Positions 35,002 to 45,913 of a DNA stretch of 64,000 nt are shown here, one piece after another; within the stretch, counting starts at the first letter, position 1, and each line of letters opens with the position of its first letter. The notes under the pieces are model-generated. The model ran no database searches. It was given only the letters and a program-made list of their open reading frames with translations, and was not told the origin of the DNA. The translations under genes and the position numbers were made by a program. Source of the DNA: Apoderus coryli. Its lineage: Eukaryota; Arthropoda; Insecta; Coleoptera; Attelabidae. The DNA lies in the NCBI GenBank assembly GCA_911728435.2, contig OU452212.1:1246563-1310562 (forward strand), read 5' to 3'.

Positions 35002-38000
35002 CTATTTATGTAACAAAAGGATACTTGTAGCTAAAGATTTCCCTTCAGTAATTTTAGCCACCTCTGCCAACAAATATGGAGTTACGTTCTTTCCTGTAAC
35101 ATTTTCACCATAGGATTTTCGTAAAGCACTTTCAATAGCCTCATCAATAACACTCCGAAGTATGGCATGTTCTTCTGGTACTGGTACGGCAAAAAGCAAC
35201 CCTAAACACAAGTGGAAAAAGCTACAAAACTTTACAAATTAAAGATGATTGAACATAAAACGTTGATAAGTAATGATTTGGTTAGATACCTGAATCCATA
35301 TTTGCTTCGATGTGTGAATGAATAATTTGAGCTGCCATTTCGGAAGTTTCAACACAGTATGGAGCTTTACATCCACTCGTTATTGAATAAAAGGCAGGAA
35401 ATTCTAAAGATTGTCCATAAGTGGCAACAAACACCCCTTGAGTTTCCTAAAGTTTAAAGTTTTAAATCAACATTTTGAAAATGAAATCAATATATTTATA
35501 ACAAAATTTTAAGCAATCCACTCCAAAAATTAGTACAAATTGATGGCTAAGTATATTTCTGTATAGTCTGTTCTACGAGGGTTACCTTTTACATTTGGCA
35601 ACCCTGGTGTTGCAATCTGGCAACTGACAGCTCTATCGTAAAGTTGCAGAAATGCTCAAAAAATACGATCGCGGTGCTTCGAAACACGTCTATGACATCG
35701 TGATAGGTGTGAATCGTGGATTTACGCGTATGAGCCCAAAAGTAAACAGCAGTCGACGGTATGGGTGTTTCAAGATGAGCCAAATCCAACAAAAGTTGTT
35801 CGCGCCCGAAGCACTACCAAGCAAATGGTCGCCTGTTTTTTCGGAAACAGTGGACATGTCGCAACCGTACCACTAGAACAACGCAGAACAGTCAATTCTG
35901 GGTGGTACACAACCATTTGTTTGCCAGTTGTCTTCCAAGAAATCAGGAAAACTAACCGCCGAAGATGAATCACTCTTCACCACGACAATGCGAGCTCTCA
36001 CACATTGGCTCAAACAACTGCATTCTTGAGCACCCAAAACATCGATTTGATGAGTCATCCGCCGTATAGTCCTGGCTTGGCACGGAATGACTTCTTTTTA
36101 TTCCTGTACGTAAAAAACAAACTGAGAGGTCAACGTTTTTCGACACCTGAAGAAGCGGTTGCAGCATTCAGAATACATGTTTTGGAGATACCTCAATCAG
36201 AGTGGCAAAAGTGCTTCGACACTTGGTTCACACGCAAGCAAAAGTGTATCATAGCAAAAATTAGATGATTCTGCTTACCAAAAACTCCAACGTTTTGGAT
36301 ATATCCAGAATAGATTTAACTCCACTGGAAACAACAGCGACATTAGTTCTGCCCAACTCGATCAAATCAGCGGATATATCAAATGTGTCACTAGCTCCTC
36401 TATGCACTCCACCAATCCCTGCAATTAATATATTATAATAATCTACGAGTATTTATTGCTAACCAATAAAAGACAAAATATTAATTTTCGGTAACATAAG
36501 GAGAGCTAAATGATTGATACTTGACGAGCGTGAAGCTTAATCACTGAGCTGGATCGCGCAAACCGGCTCACATCAAGGAGGCAGGGATCAGCAGGCGTTT
36601 TAATTTTCATAAAGACAACCCAACCCTTCACGGTGTCCTCTATAACACAATTGAATACATGGGTTTGTTCGTGGTCAAGATCGTGTCAGGATGGGATACT
36701 AAACAGTCTAGCATACCGAAGTCGCATTATGGATTTTGAGGTCCCTACGATTCAATGTAGGGCTTGCCATTCCACACCAGAAACACTCATGCATTTGTTA
36801 TCGGGTTGTCAGACCGATGCAGCCTCTGGATATATTCAGCGTCATGATGTGGCATCACGGGTGCTCATGTGTTCATTCACAGGACAGACGTATATATTTT
36901 GCTTAAATTGTTTAAATCTTTCCTATCATTTACGGCGTTATCATTTTTATGGATGTATATCATTTCAAGGTACTCTCTTTTTTTCCGATTTTTTTCTGTT
37001 GCCAAAATTTTTGCATTTTTGTAATCGAATTTATGATTTTCTGAAATTTCATGGTTGGTAAGGGCAGTTTTATTTTTTTTGTCATATTGATGGCTTTTTA
37101 TTCGATTTTCCAGGTACTGAGATGTTTGTCCAATGTATACATTATTACAATCTTTACAGGGGATTTCGTAAATTACGTGACTTTTTTTATTCATTGGTGT
37201 TCTTGTTTTTAATGTTGAGAAATATTTTGTTAACAAATTGTTTCCCTTGTGACAGACGGTAATATTATGTTATTTCTTGAAAAAATTTGACAGCTGGTGG
37301 GACAACCCATCCACGAACGGTAGAGATTTTTGTTTTTATTGTTGATATTTATTGAATTATTGCATGACTTATGTATTCGCTTTTTGAAAATTTTATGAAT
37401 TAAATTGAGTGGATAGTTGTTTTTTATTAGGGCATGTTTGGCTTTTTGAATTGCGAAGGGCCTAAATTCAGGATTTGACAATCGTATCGCCCTGTCTGCT
37501 AATCAAATTACAACTGATCTTTTGTGTGAAGGGGGATGAGACGAATCATAGTGAAGATACCTTGATGACCATGTCGGGTTTGTATACCACTCTGTCTTAA
37601 TATTGTTTTCCTTTTTATGTAAAGTGACATCGAGAAAATTTAATTTGTTGTTTTGTTCCACCTCTATTGTAAACTGTAACCGTTCGTGAAATGAATTGAA
37701 TTTATCAAGTATATAATTTGTTTTATTTTTTGGGATAGCAATGACACAATCGTCAACATATCGATAAAAAAACGGAATATCAATATCAAGGTTGTTTATT
37801 ACGGTTTCCTCAAGTTCCTCCATAACCATTTGGGCTATAACGCTAGATATTGAGGCTCCCATAGCGCAACCATTAACTTGTTTATATAGCTTACTTTCAT
37901 ACATGAAGTAGGTATGTAGAATTTAACGTAAGTTCTACCGCATTCATAAATTCATTTTGAGGGATGTCCGTAAATTTTTTAATTTTGGGCCATTTGTTTT

Positions 38001-41000
38001 TAATTATTTTATTGACAAAGGTATTGGTATGCTAGTATATAAGGAAATTACGTCCAGCGATACCAACATATAGTCATTCGGTATCTTAATATTTTTTAGT
38101 TTGTCTTAAAGTCCCAGGTGTTTTTAATATAATATGGATTTTTGTATAGGACCTTTTTCAGAATTTCCTTCAAAAAGTTTGATAATGGAGTGAACGGGGA
38201 TTGTATGCAAGATACTATTGGCCTAAGTGGGACGTTGTTTTTATGTAATTTAGGGAGTCCATATATTTTTGGTGGTAATGTATAGTAACAAAACGCCATT
38301 GGCACTGGGAAATTTCGTGCAGGGTAGTTTTTGTAACGAAACTATATGGATTTTTAAATGCATTTTCCAAAAAATAATATATTTTTGCTGTATATTATTT
38401 TAAAGATTGTAAATGTTTCAGCACATGCAAGTAGTAAAATTATTATCTAAGGACCTTTTTTGGACAAAGTTAATAAAGGGTCTACATGTCATGTTTATTT
38501 TATGAGTTTCATAACATAATACAAAGATATTAAAGTATGATAGTTAGGGATCTTTGTCAAGAATATTCAATTTGCTGCTCATCAAACATAACACAAGCAA
38601 TACGCTTAAATGTCCTGAACAAACTTCCAAAGGTATGCTGGATCGCTTTTTATTAACTGTTGAATGAATGAATTATGTAGGCTTAATCAATTCTATCTAA
38701 CCTTTATTCTATATTTTTCGGATATTGAAGCGCGAAGCATTACGGTGCCTTAGATGAGCTTGCAGATTCAGCGAAGTATTTTAATATTACGTAAGTACAT
38801 GCTTAATTTATATGTGATTCTTTGGCTTTTGTTAGTAATTGCGAGTGTTTCTGATCTAGCTTTAATTCATTAGGGACAATTAAGTAAAATTAAAATTGAT
38901 TGTTTTTTCTTTTAACTTGATGTATTCATAATTTCTTTCTCTCTTGGGTGTTTTGTTAATAGTTTTACTTGGCTTTGTTGTTGTTAATTATTTTGTATCG
39001 TCCTTTTTTTTTGGACTCTTTGTACTCTTTAATAACCTAAACTAAGACAAGTACTGCGATGCTTCAAAACTGTTCCACCTGCATAGATCTCCATTATATT
39101 ATATTGTAAATAATTTATGGTAAAGAACTCGAATCCATTTTATTACCTCCTGTAGCAAATATTGGAATTCCAGCTTTTTTCGCTGCAATTAATGTACCAG
39201 AAACCGTTGTACCCCCATTACTTTTCGTACTTAATACAAAAGGAAAATCTCTGCGTGATGTTTTGGTGGGTTTACTGGTCACAGTGTCGCCAAGATATTG
39301 AATTTCGTTAATCTGCAATCCAACTTTGATTTGTCCATTAATTATGGCAATTGTTGCTGGTACAGCCCCCTGTAACAAAATAAACTGACAGTGCTTCAAG
39401 TAATTAGAGAGTGAGAGATGTTTAGAGATATTTTTGACAAAACTCGTACGCAAATAATGTTCAATATGAGCACCAATTTTGTTTAAACATTATACCTACT
39501 TAACACACAAAAATTGCCTTATGTGAATCCCATGTTTTATCGCATTTTAATTTTTGTGATTCCGTCTATAATTCTTGCCTTACAAGTATTGATTGTGGTA
39601 GAATACAGAAATTACAGAACAGCTGTCTGCGTCTTGTATTTGGTATAAGAAAGTATGATCGCTTAAGTGGAAGGCTGGAGGAGGTGAGATGGTTGAGTAT
39701 GAAGAATCGCCGTCACCTACACAGTGCTTGTCTTTATTTTAACGTTCTACATAACAAAACGCCTCCATATTTGTTCGCCAAAATCAAGTTTCGCACTGAT
39801 GTGCACAATATTAACATTAGGTTTAAGGGAACACTGACTCCACCAACTCATTCCAAAGAATTGTTTAAGAGGTCATATTCGTATAACGTCACTCGCATTG
39901 TAAATGATTTGCCAATTGATATCCGGAAATCTAAAAGTATTGGGCAGTTCAAGAATAATTTATCCAAGTATTTATTTAATATCCAAAGGAGTGTGTGATC
40001 ACTCTAATTTGATGTGGCTCAATTATTATTGTATAATGTGGAAGTACATATTTATAATTCTAGATTAAGATAAGATTTGTCCTATATGTTTGTCTAATGT
40101 TCTTAGGTTAAGTTAGGCTAGGGTTATTTGGGTTAGCTGAACATGCGGCTACTTAGTAGTCAGCACTGAATCTCGCCCTTTGGGGATATAAACTTGGGAA
40201 GATGTAAAAAAAAAATCACACTAGTTTTGTTATATTATATTTATAATTGTTTTTTTTTTTTTGTATTTTGTATCCTCAATAAAGGCCTTTATTATTATTA
40301 TTATTCTACTTTCAATACATTGCTACTTATTTTGTTCGTTGCTATCAAGAATGTCAAGAGTATATGTATTCTAAGTCTCAAATCATCTACAGGGTGTTTC
40401 TATATTCGAGCGACAACGCTCTACCACAGAAAGCTCTCGCTAATTCATGTATTTTGGTATAGGAACATGTCAAAGCTTCAGATTTAAAATCGAAATTTGC
40501 CATAACTCAAAAACTCATTTAAATATTTTTTTCAAATTTAGTCACCGATATTTTCTTTAAAAGAGTCATATTTTGACATAAGCAATATTTTTAAAAAATT
40601 AACCAGTGGCATGCTATAGGGGTTAGTGACACTTTTCAGCCCCCTACTTTTTACGCCACTAGTTCTTTCGGTTTCGAAATTTAATACATTCTCCAACAAG
40701 AATTGGGAAAACGAGCAGCACTTGTCTTGATAATTGTATAACTAATGCCAAGTCTTTATGTAATGTATCGTTATTTGATTGCTATGACTTGACCGATCAT
40801 AGAGGTATTGTGAATGTGTGTAAGATAGTCAGTGATAAGGGAATAAATTGTAAAACGAAAATTTTAAAATTTAGACCAATTAATCAGGAAGGTGTGGAGA
40901 AATGTATAGATTTTTTACAGGGGTATGATTGAGAATCTCTGAACCTACTTAAAGACGTTGATGAAATGTTCAATAAGTGTCATGTCGTACTGTTACCGGC

Positions 41001-43032
41001 AGTCAATGAATTTTTGCCTTTTAAAACTAAAACAATACACTATAAAAACACAAGAAAAATTTGGTTTAATAACGAATTAAGACAGCTTCGTGAAAAACTA
41101 AGATTTCTTATTGATTTTAATAAGCAAAATCCAAATTTGTCATTTGATAGTGAAATTAAAAAAATTAGGAACATTTATAAAACAAAAATTAAACAATCAC
41201 AAAAGAATATTACGAGCGATTAATTTCTAACTCTGATGTCAAATCGAAAACAATTTGGAAGATTATTAAAGACCCATTGCTTCAAAATAGTAACACCAAC
41301 AAACCATTTCAAAATTTCCACAAAAACTACAACTTACTAAAGTGTCTCCCTTATATAATAAGGATGATCCTGAAGAGGTTAGCAATTATCGACCTATTTC
41401 TATAATACCAATCCTCTCTAAGCCAATAGAAATCGCTTTCAATAACAGGTTATACGAATTTTTAGAGAAATACCAACTTATTTCAGAATCACAGTATGGT
41501 TATCGAAGGCGAAGTTCTCCCAAACAAGCAATCCTAAGGTTGGTGCGGTCTATTGTTGATGCAATGAAGAGGGGTGAGACTCTTACATCAATATTCTGTG
41601 ATCTTAGCAGAGCATTTGATTCTGTGATCCATACAATTCTTTTAGCAAAATTGCCTCTGTATGGTGTGAGAGGGCTTGCTTTGAACTGCATTAAGTCCTA
41701 CCTGAGCGATCGACAGCAGATAGTGGAGTGCGAGGGAGACAGGTCTGATGCACGGGATGTAACCATAGGGGTACCCCAAGGTTCGATATTGGGTTCTCTT
41801 TTGTTTTTGCTCTATGTCAATATATAAATACAGAAAACAGCAATACGCATAGTAGCAAAAAACTAAATATTTTCACTGTTCCTGCGTTATATATTTGGCA
41901 ATGTATTTTATATGTCAGAGATAATGTAGAAGGTTTAAATAGACACAGTGATATGCATGAACATAACACAAGAAAAAAAGATAGGATATGCTTACCTCAG
42001 CACAGACTGGCCCTGACTGATAAACAGTGTTTCATCATGGGGATCAGATATCACAACCACTTACCACTTTCTCTCCATAACTTGAAAGACAATGTAAGGT
42101 TTAAGCAAGGGGTAAAACTGTATCTTCTTGAAATAATTCCATATACTTACGCTGACTTTCTTAATTACAAATTTTAAATGTATATAGATTACGAGTTTTG
42201 TTTCTGTAGGATTTGTTATTTTACACTTAATTGTGTTGTTGTTGATGTCGTTCTGTTTGTTTACTTATGGTAATGTTTATTATTTTATTTTATTTTGTTT
42301 TTTATATTATTTATATTACTTATAGTAGTTTTAGTATGATATGTATGACGATCCAGATAACTACGGTTAAAAAGCAAATAAATAATTATTATTATTATTA
42401 ATAGATCTTTTTAAATTTTTTTAGTTCCCTTTTCATTTTTACATAAAAATGTAATAACTTTTTATGGAACTAAAATGACCGGTTTTGCAGTGCCTGGGAT
42501 ACTGTGTACCATTACATAACTTTAAAAAATTTGCCATAATTCAAAACGCCACTGGATTTGAGGTAAAAATAAATTAAAAGATAGATGAGATACAGGAAGG
42601 ATCCCAAAATGCAATATTTTAAATTTCACCCGGTATATCTCCAAACCGAAGAGGGTTATGAAAATTTTGTTTGCAGTATCGTCAATTTCCAAAAAAAGTA
42701 CTCGAAGACCGCGAATCTCTCTCTTTACAAATAAGCGAGATATCCCGTAGGACAGCCAAAATGGGACACACTGTACAAGTGAGTTTACTTACTTCCTTAC
42801 GTACACACTCCTCCACTTCCAAAGCACACTCGACATTCTTCGGAAACGGCATACCATGAGTTATTATAGTAGATTCCAAAGCAACTACAGGTTTACCAGC
42901 ATTTAAGGCATCATTCACTTCCTCACTAATTTTTAACAGTTGATTATCATTTCTTATTAAATTATTAATGCCGCGAAAGAGATTATTATTTGTCTTTCGG
43001 GTTTTTAACAAACGCACAGCACGTTTATACAT
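35002..43032 (-). CDS. psuG: Pseudouridine-5'-phosphate glycosidase (PsuG family), 5 exons
   Basis: Exons on -: 43032-42793, 39369-39147, 36418-36279, 35446-35290 and 35201-35002. All junctions are GT-AG with compatible phases and give 319 residues plus stop, the usual length for a single-domain PsuG. Conserved blocks appear in order: [20 protein letters not shown] in exon 1; [18 protein letters not shown] and FATGG in exon 2; [20 protein letters not shown] and [20 protein letters not shown] in exon 3; [11 protein letters not shown] and EFPAFY in exon 4; [13 protein letters not shown] and VTPYLL in exon 5. The enzyme reversibly splits pseudouridine 5'-phosphate into uracil and ribose 5-phosphate. 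The Arg/Lys-rich first 20 residues could be a mitochondrial presequence (inference). No kinase domain is fused, and no pseudouridine kinase gene is in the window. Introns 1-3 are filled with retroelements and a mariner. The bacterial-style symbol is used for the family. Confidence 0.93.
35575..36256 (+). mobile_element. DD34D mariner, copy B, internally deleted, in psuG intron 3
   Basis: The left TIR (ACGAGGGTTACCTTTTACAT) and 5' leader are present, then the sequence jumps from the leader to AAAAATACGATCGCGGTGCT, so the N-terminal DNA-binding part is deleted. The rest follows copy A (11012-12740) closely: [54 protein letters not shown]. The second and third Asp are 34 residues apart. The 3' end is lost about 20 bp before the exon 3 splice donor of psuG. 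It is antisense to psuG. Confidence 0.85.
36560..36870 (+). pseudogene. Non-LTR C-terminal zinc-knuckle fragment
   Basis: The + frame reads [18 protein letters not shown] then [15 protein letters not shown]-x2-C...H...C finger followed by a RHD-V block is typical of the region after the RT in R2-type and related site-specific non-LTR elements. It is isolated in psuG intron 2 and abuts the Penelope-like element. Confidence 0.4.
36877..38370 (-). mobile_element. Penelope-like retroelement: RT plus GIY-YIG endonuclease
   Basis: Four - strand frames are collinear. 38305-38096 has [20 protein letters not shown]. 37904-37503 has [20 protein letters not shown], the catalytic [13 protein letters not shown] and [20 protein letters not shown]. 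37481-37230 is the RT C-terminal linker. 37236-36877 has [20 protein letters not shown] then LENRIKSH and [19 protein letters not shown] telomerase-like RT followed by a GIY-YIG nuclease is the defining layout of Penelope-like elements. Frameshifts separate the frames and the 5' part is missing, so it is defective, but YVDD and YIGQT are intact. It lies in psuG intron 2, same orientation as the gene. Confidence 0.9.
38371..39110. other. psuG intron 2 sequence, nothing further recognised
   Basis: This is AT-rich intron DNA between the Penelope-like element and exon 2. No coding signal was seen. Confidence 0.4.
39605..40312 (+). mobile_element. 5'-truncated non-LTR element in psuG intron 1
   Basis: The + frame from about 39610 to 39998 reads [40 protein letters not shown] and [20 protein letters not shown]. 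This is the C-terminal tail of a Jockey/CR1-like polyprotein with a stop at 39996. A 3' UTR with AATAAA (about 40278) and (ATT)n (40289-40304) follows. The element is antisense to psuG. Confidence 0.8.
40690..42403 (+). mobile_element. Internally deleted non-LTR retrotransposon in psuG intron 1
   Basis: Blocks run in order on +. A post-endonuclease stretch (about 40720-40930, [20 protein letters not shown] with a stop) is followed by 40966-41223 ([20 protein letters not shown]). The RT fingers are at 41342-41820 ([58 protein letters not shown]). The sequence then jumps to the C-terminal tail ([34 protein letters not shown]), ending at 42177. The FADD palm and thumb are missing. An ATT-repeat tail is at about 42389-42402. 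Confidence 0.85.
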
Positions 43033-43389
43033 TTTTTATTTATTTTTATTTATTTATAGCAAGTTAAACGAGATCCGAACGAAATCGACACTGGTTATAG
43101 AAAGCGCGATATGAATACTGAAAGAATATTTTGATTTGTTTTGTATGCACACAGATATTTAACCATTTTATCGAAATTTTTATCGTTAAATTATTGGTGT
43201 TGTGATTTAAAATAAATTTTTGTAATCATGTATAGAAGATAACAGAGAAATGACGACTAACGAAGCAGAAGGCCACTGTATCAATTACTTAGGTCATAGA
43301 AGGAACTAACTTGCATTTAAGAACTTGAGAAAAATATTAGAAGAACAAATACCAGTAGCGGCTCGTCAGTTTTGAGAGAGGGTGGGTAC

Positions 43390-45217
43390 AAGAACACTGG
43401 CGGTTGGTCCATAATCTCGGGACAGCTGAGAACTTGACTGCGCATATTTTAAATGACTACTTTACAACTGCGGCTGATGATATCATAAAACAGCTACCAG
43501 CCACATCGGTCACTTTTGAGAAATATATGTCTCCCACTAGAGCTGCTGGATTTAGTTTGAGAACGGTAACCTTTAATGAAGTACGTGAAAAACACAAAAA
43601 GCTCGGATTGTTATGAGCTTAATGTTAGGATTATTGGGACTTTAAAGAATCTGCTAGTGGTGCCTCTTACTAAGTTGATAAACCATTGCATTGGTGACGC
43701 TGTATTTCCGGCGGTCTTGAAGGAGGCAAGGGTTATTCCAATCTGCAAAAATAAAGGATCGGTTGATGATCCCAGTAACTATCGACCAATATCGATCTTG
43801 CCAATTTTTTCAAAAATCTTTGAGTCTATTATTAAAAATCAAATAACTGAATATTTTGAAGCAAATAATCTCTTTATGCAAAGTCAATATGGCTTTCGTA
43901 ATAAGAGATCTACTACTCTTGCAATTAATAACTTTTTGGAATATGTTTCGGATGGCATGGAGCAGGGCTGTGACACCTTTGCTTCCTTTTACGACCTCAC
44001 TAAGGCTTTTGACTGTGTCTCACATGAGATACTTCTTCAGAAACTCTCTTACTATAACTTTGATGTTGATAGTGTTGCATTGGTTGGCTCTTATCTCAGC
44101 GATCGTTTTCAGCACGTTTTGTATGGGGGACGATACTCGGAGAGACGAAGGGTTGGACGGGGTGTGCCCCAGGGGTCGGTTTTGGGACCTTGACTGTTTT
44201 TAATATACGTAAATGATTTATACAAATTTCAAGAAGACTCAAATATAATCCTCTTTGCTGACGACACAACTAGTCTGATTAGATATCGACCAAACGACCC
44301 TTTAGGGGAGTTGGTTAATGCTGTTGAGCCTGACATAGGCAATTGGTTTCTGGCAAATGAACTGAGCTTGAATCAGGCTAAAACTCAGAGCATGAACTTT
44401 ACTTTGCGTTCTGCGCCTATCAATCTTCAGAGCGATGTTCGCGTGAAGTTCCTTGGGGTTCATCTTGATCCTAAATTAACCTGGGAGAGTCATGTTCGAG
44501 AGCTTGGGTGCTCGCTGTCCAGGGTCATATATCTCATCAGAAGGCTTGCGCAGAGTGTTTCAATCGCCAGTCTGTTGACGGTGTATCACGGTTATTTTGT
44601 TTCCCGTATGTCATGTGGTATTTTGAACTGGGGACATAGTTCCCATGCAATGAAAATCTTCAAGCTACAGAGGAGATGTTTACGTACAATGTTGGGGCTC
44701 GGTTGGCATGACTGCTGTAAAAAGTATTTTGTTGAACACGGACTACTTACTTTGCCTTCCTTGTACATCTTAAACTGTCTTGGCTACATTCGAACCAATG
44801 CCTCGCATTTCACTCTTCACTCTGATATGCATAATTATGGTACGCGAAATCGAAATGACATATTGCCTGAATTTCACCGCCTATTGAGGACTAGGAAAGG
44901 TTCTGACTATTATTGTTAAATTTTATAATAAGCTGCCATCTCACATAAAGAACCTTGGTGAAGTCCAGTTTAACAAAAGTATTAAATCATTTTTCATATC
45001 TCAAGCTTTTTATACCTTTGGGGACTATTTCAGAAGCGATATTGTAAGATTTTTCTAGATTTTAGTTTGTTTTATGTTGTTGCTATTTTAATTTGTTTGT
45101 AAGCCTTTATTTGTTGCTGTAACTTTGATTAATTTTTATTTTTTTTTTGACGTACTATACATGTTTTGTAACATAAGATGGTGAATAAATATATCTATCT
45201 ATCTATCTATCTAATCA
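43390..45217 (+). mobile_element. Jockey-like non-LTR retrotransposon RT half, (ATCT)n tail
   Basis: Reading + with one frame change near 43590 and a stop at 44192-44194 gives a near-complete RT and C-terminal domain. Blocks: [67 protein letters not shown], catalytic NIILFADDTTSLI, NELSLNQAKTQSMNF, KFLGVHLDPKLTWESHVREL, then MKIFKLQRRCLRTMLGLGWH and NYGTRNRNDILPEF. A stop follows GSDYYC at 44917-44919, and C-terminal coding traces continue in another frame to about 45050. The 3' end is GAATAAATAT followed by ATCT repeats (45193-45215). Endonuclease is missing. It lies between psuG and the ZNF839-like gene. Confidence 0.88.
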
Positions 45218-45271
45218 AAGAGAACGTAGGTCTTAGTACATATTACGATGCTCTTGGACACAACATTTTTG

Positions 45272-45411
45272 TGCCTCTATTGTTTTCTTTGCTATCGCGT
45301 GCGAAAAACAGAGACAGCAATGCATCGCTACGCTATACGCTTGCCTCTATTGTTTTCTTTGCTATTGCGTGCGAAAAACAGAGACAGCAATGCATCGCTA
45401 CGCTATACGCT
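45272..45411. repeat. 70-bp tandem duplication
   Basis: The unit TGCCTCTATTGTTTTCTTTG... occurs at 45272-45341 and again at 45342-45411, differing at one position (CGCG versus TGCG). It is recent, and lies just downstream of the retrotransposon tail. Confidence 0.95.
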
Positions 45412-45845
45412 AGTAACAGTAGAAATTAAACGCATTTGTGACGACGTCATATCTGGGGTGCTGCCCTACCCATAAGTCGTGTGGTGTTGTTTTTGTTGAG
45501 TATATAAGAAATCGAGACGAGTTCTAGTAATCCTAGGGTAGGTCATCAAGTAAAAGTCTACACCTCACCAAATATGGATCAACTTTTAAAAATCATAAAA
45601 AAGTAACCAATCCAGCTGCGCGACTGAGCCTTGGATATGTCCATCGGACATCTATTCTGAATCTATCAGGGTATGTATGAGATCGAGATGGGTTCAAGTA
45701 ATCCCAGTATAGATCATTAGGTAAGGGTCTGCATATAGCTCTTTTGGAATATACCTACTGGGGTGCTTATTCCTGCTACACTAACTTATCGATGATGAAT
45801 CTCATCATCAATATTAGCGTAAGTAAATAAATACATAAAACATTA

Positions 45846-45851
45846 TTTATT
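45846..45851 (-). terminator. Candidate polyadenylation signal of the ZNF839-like gene
   Basis: AATAAA on -, 63 bp beyond the stop codon at 45914, is well placed for 3' end formation. It is not experimentally supported here. Confidence 0.45.
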
Positions 45852-45913
45852 CGCCTTCTTAGGACTTTAATAATAAAAATTATTTGTACAATTAACTAGT
45901 GACTATAACAAAA

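Noticed and set aside
36633..37061. A 142-codon + strand ORF as one gene
   Set aside because: Its first half is a non-LTR zinc-knuckle fragment; its second half is antisense to the Penelope-like GIY-YIG domain.
35002..43032. Bacterial contamination or very recent bacterial transfer of psuG
   Set aside because: Four GT-AG introns with correct phases and insect TEs inside them show a resident eukaryotic gene.
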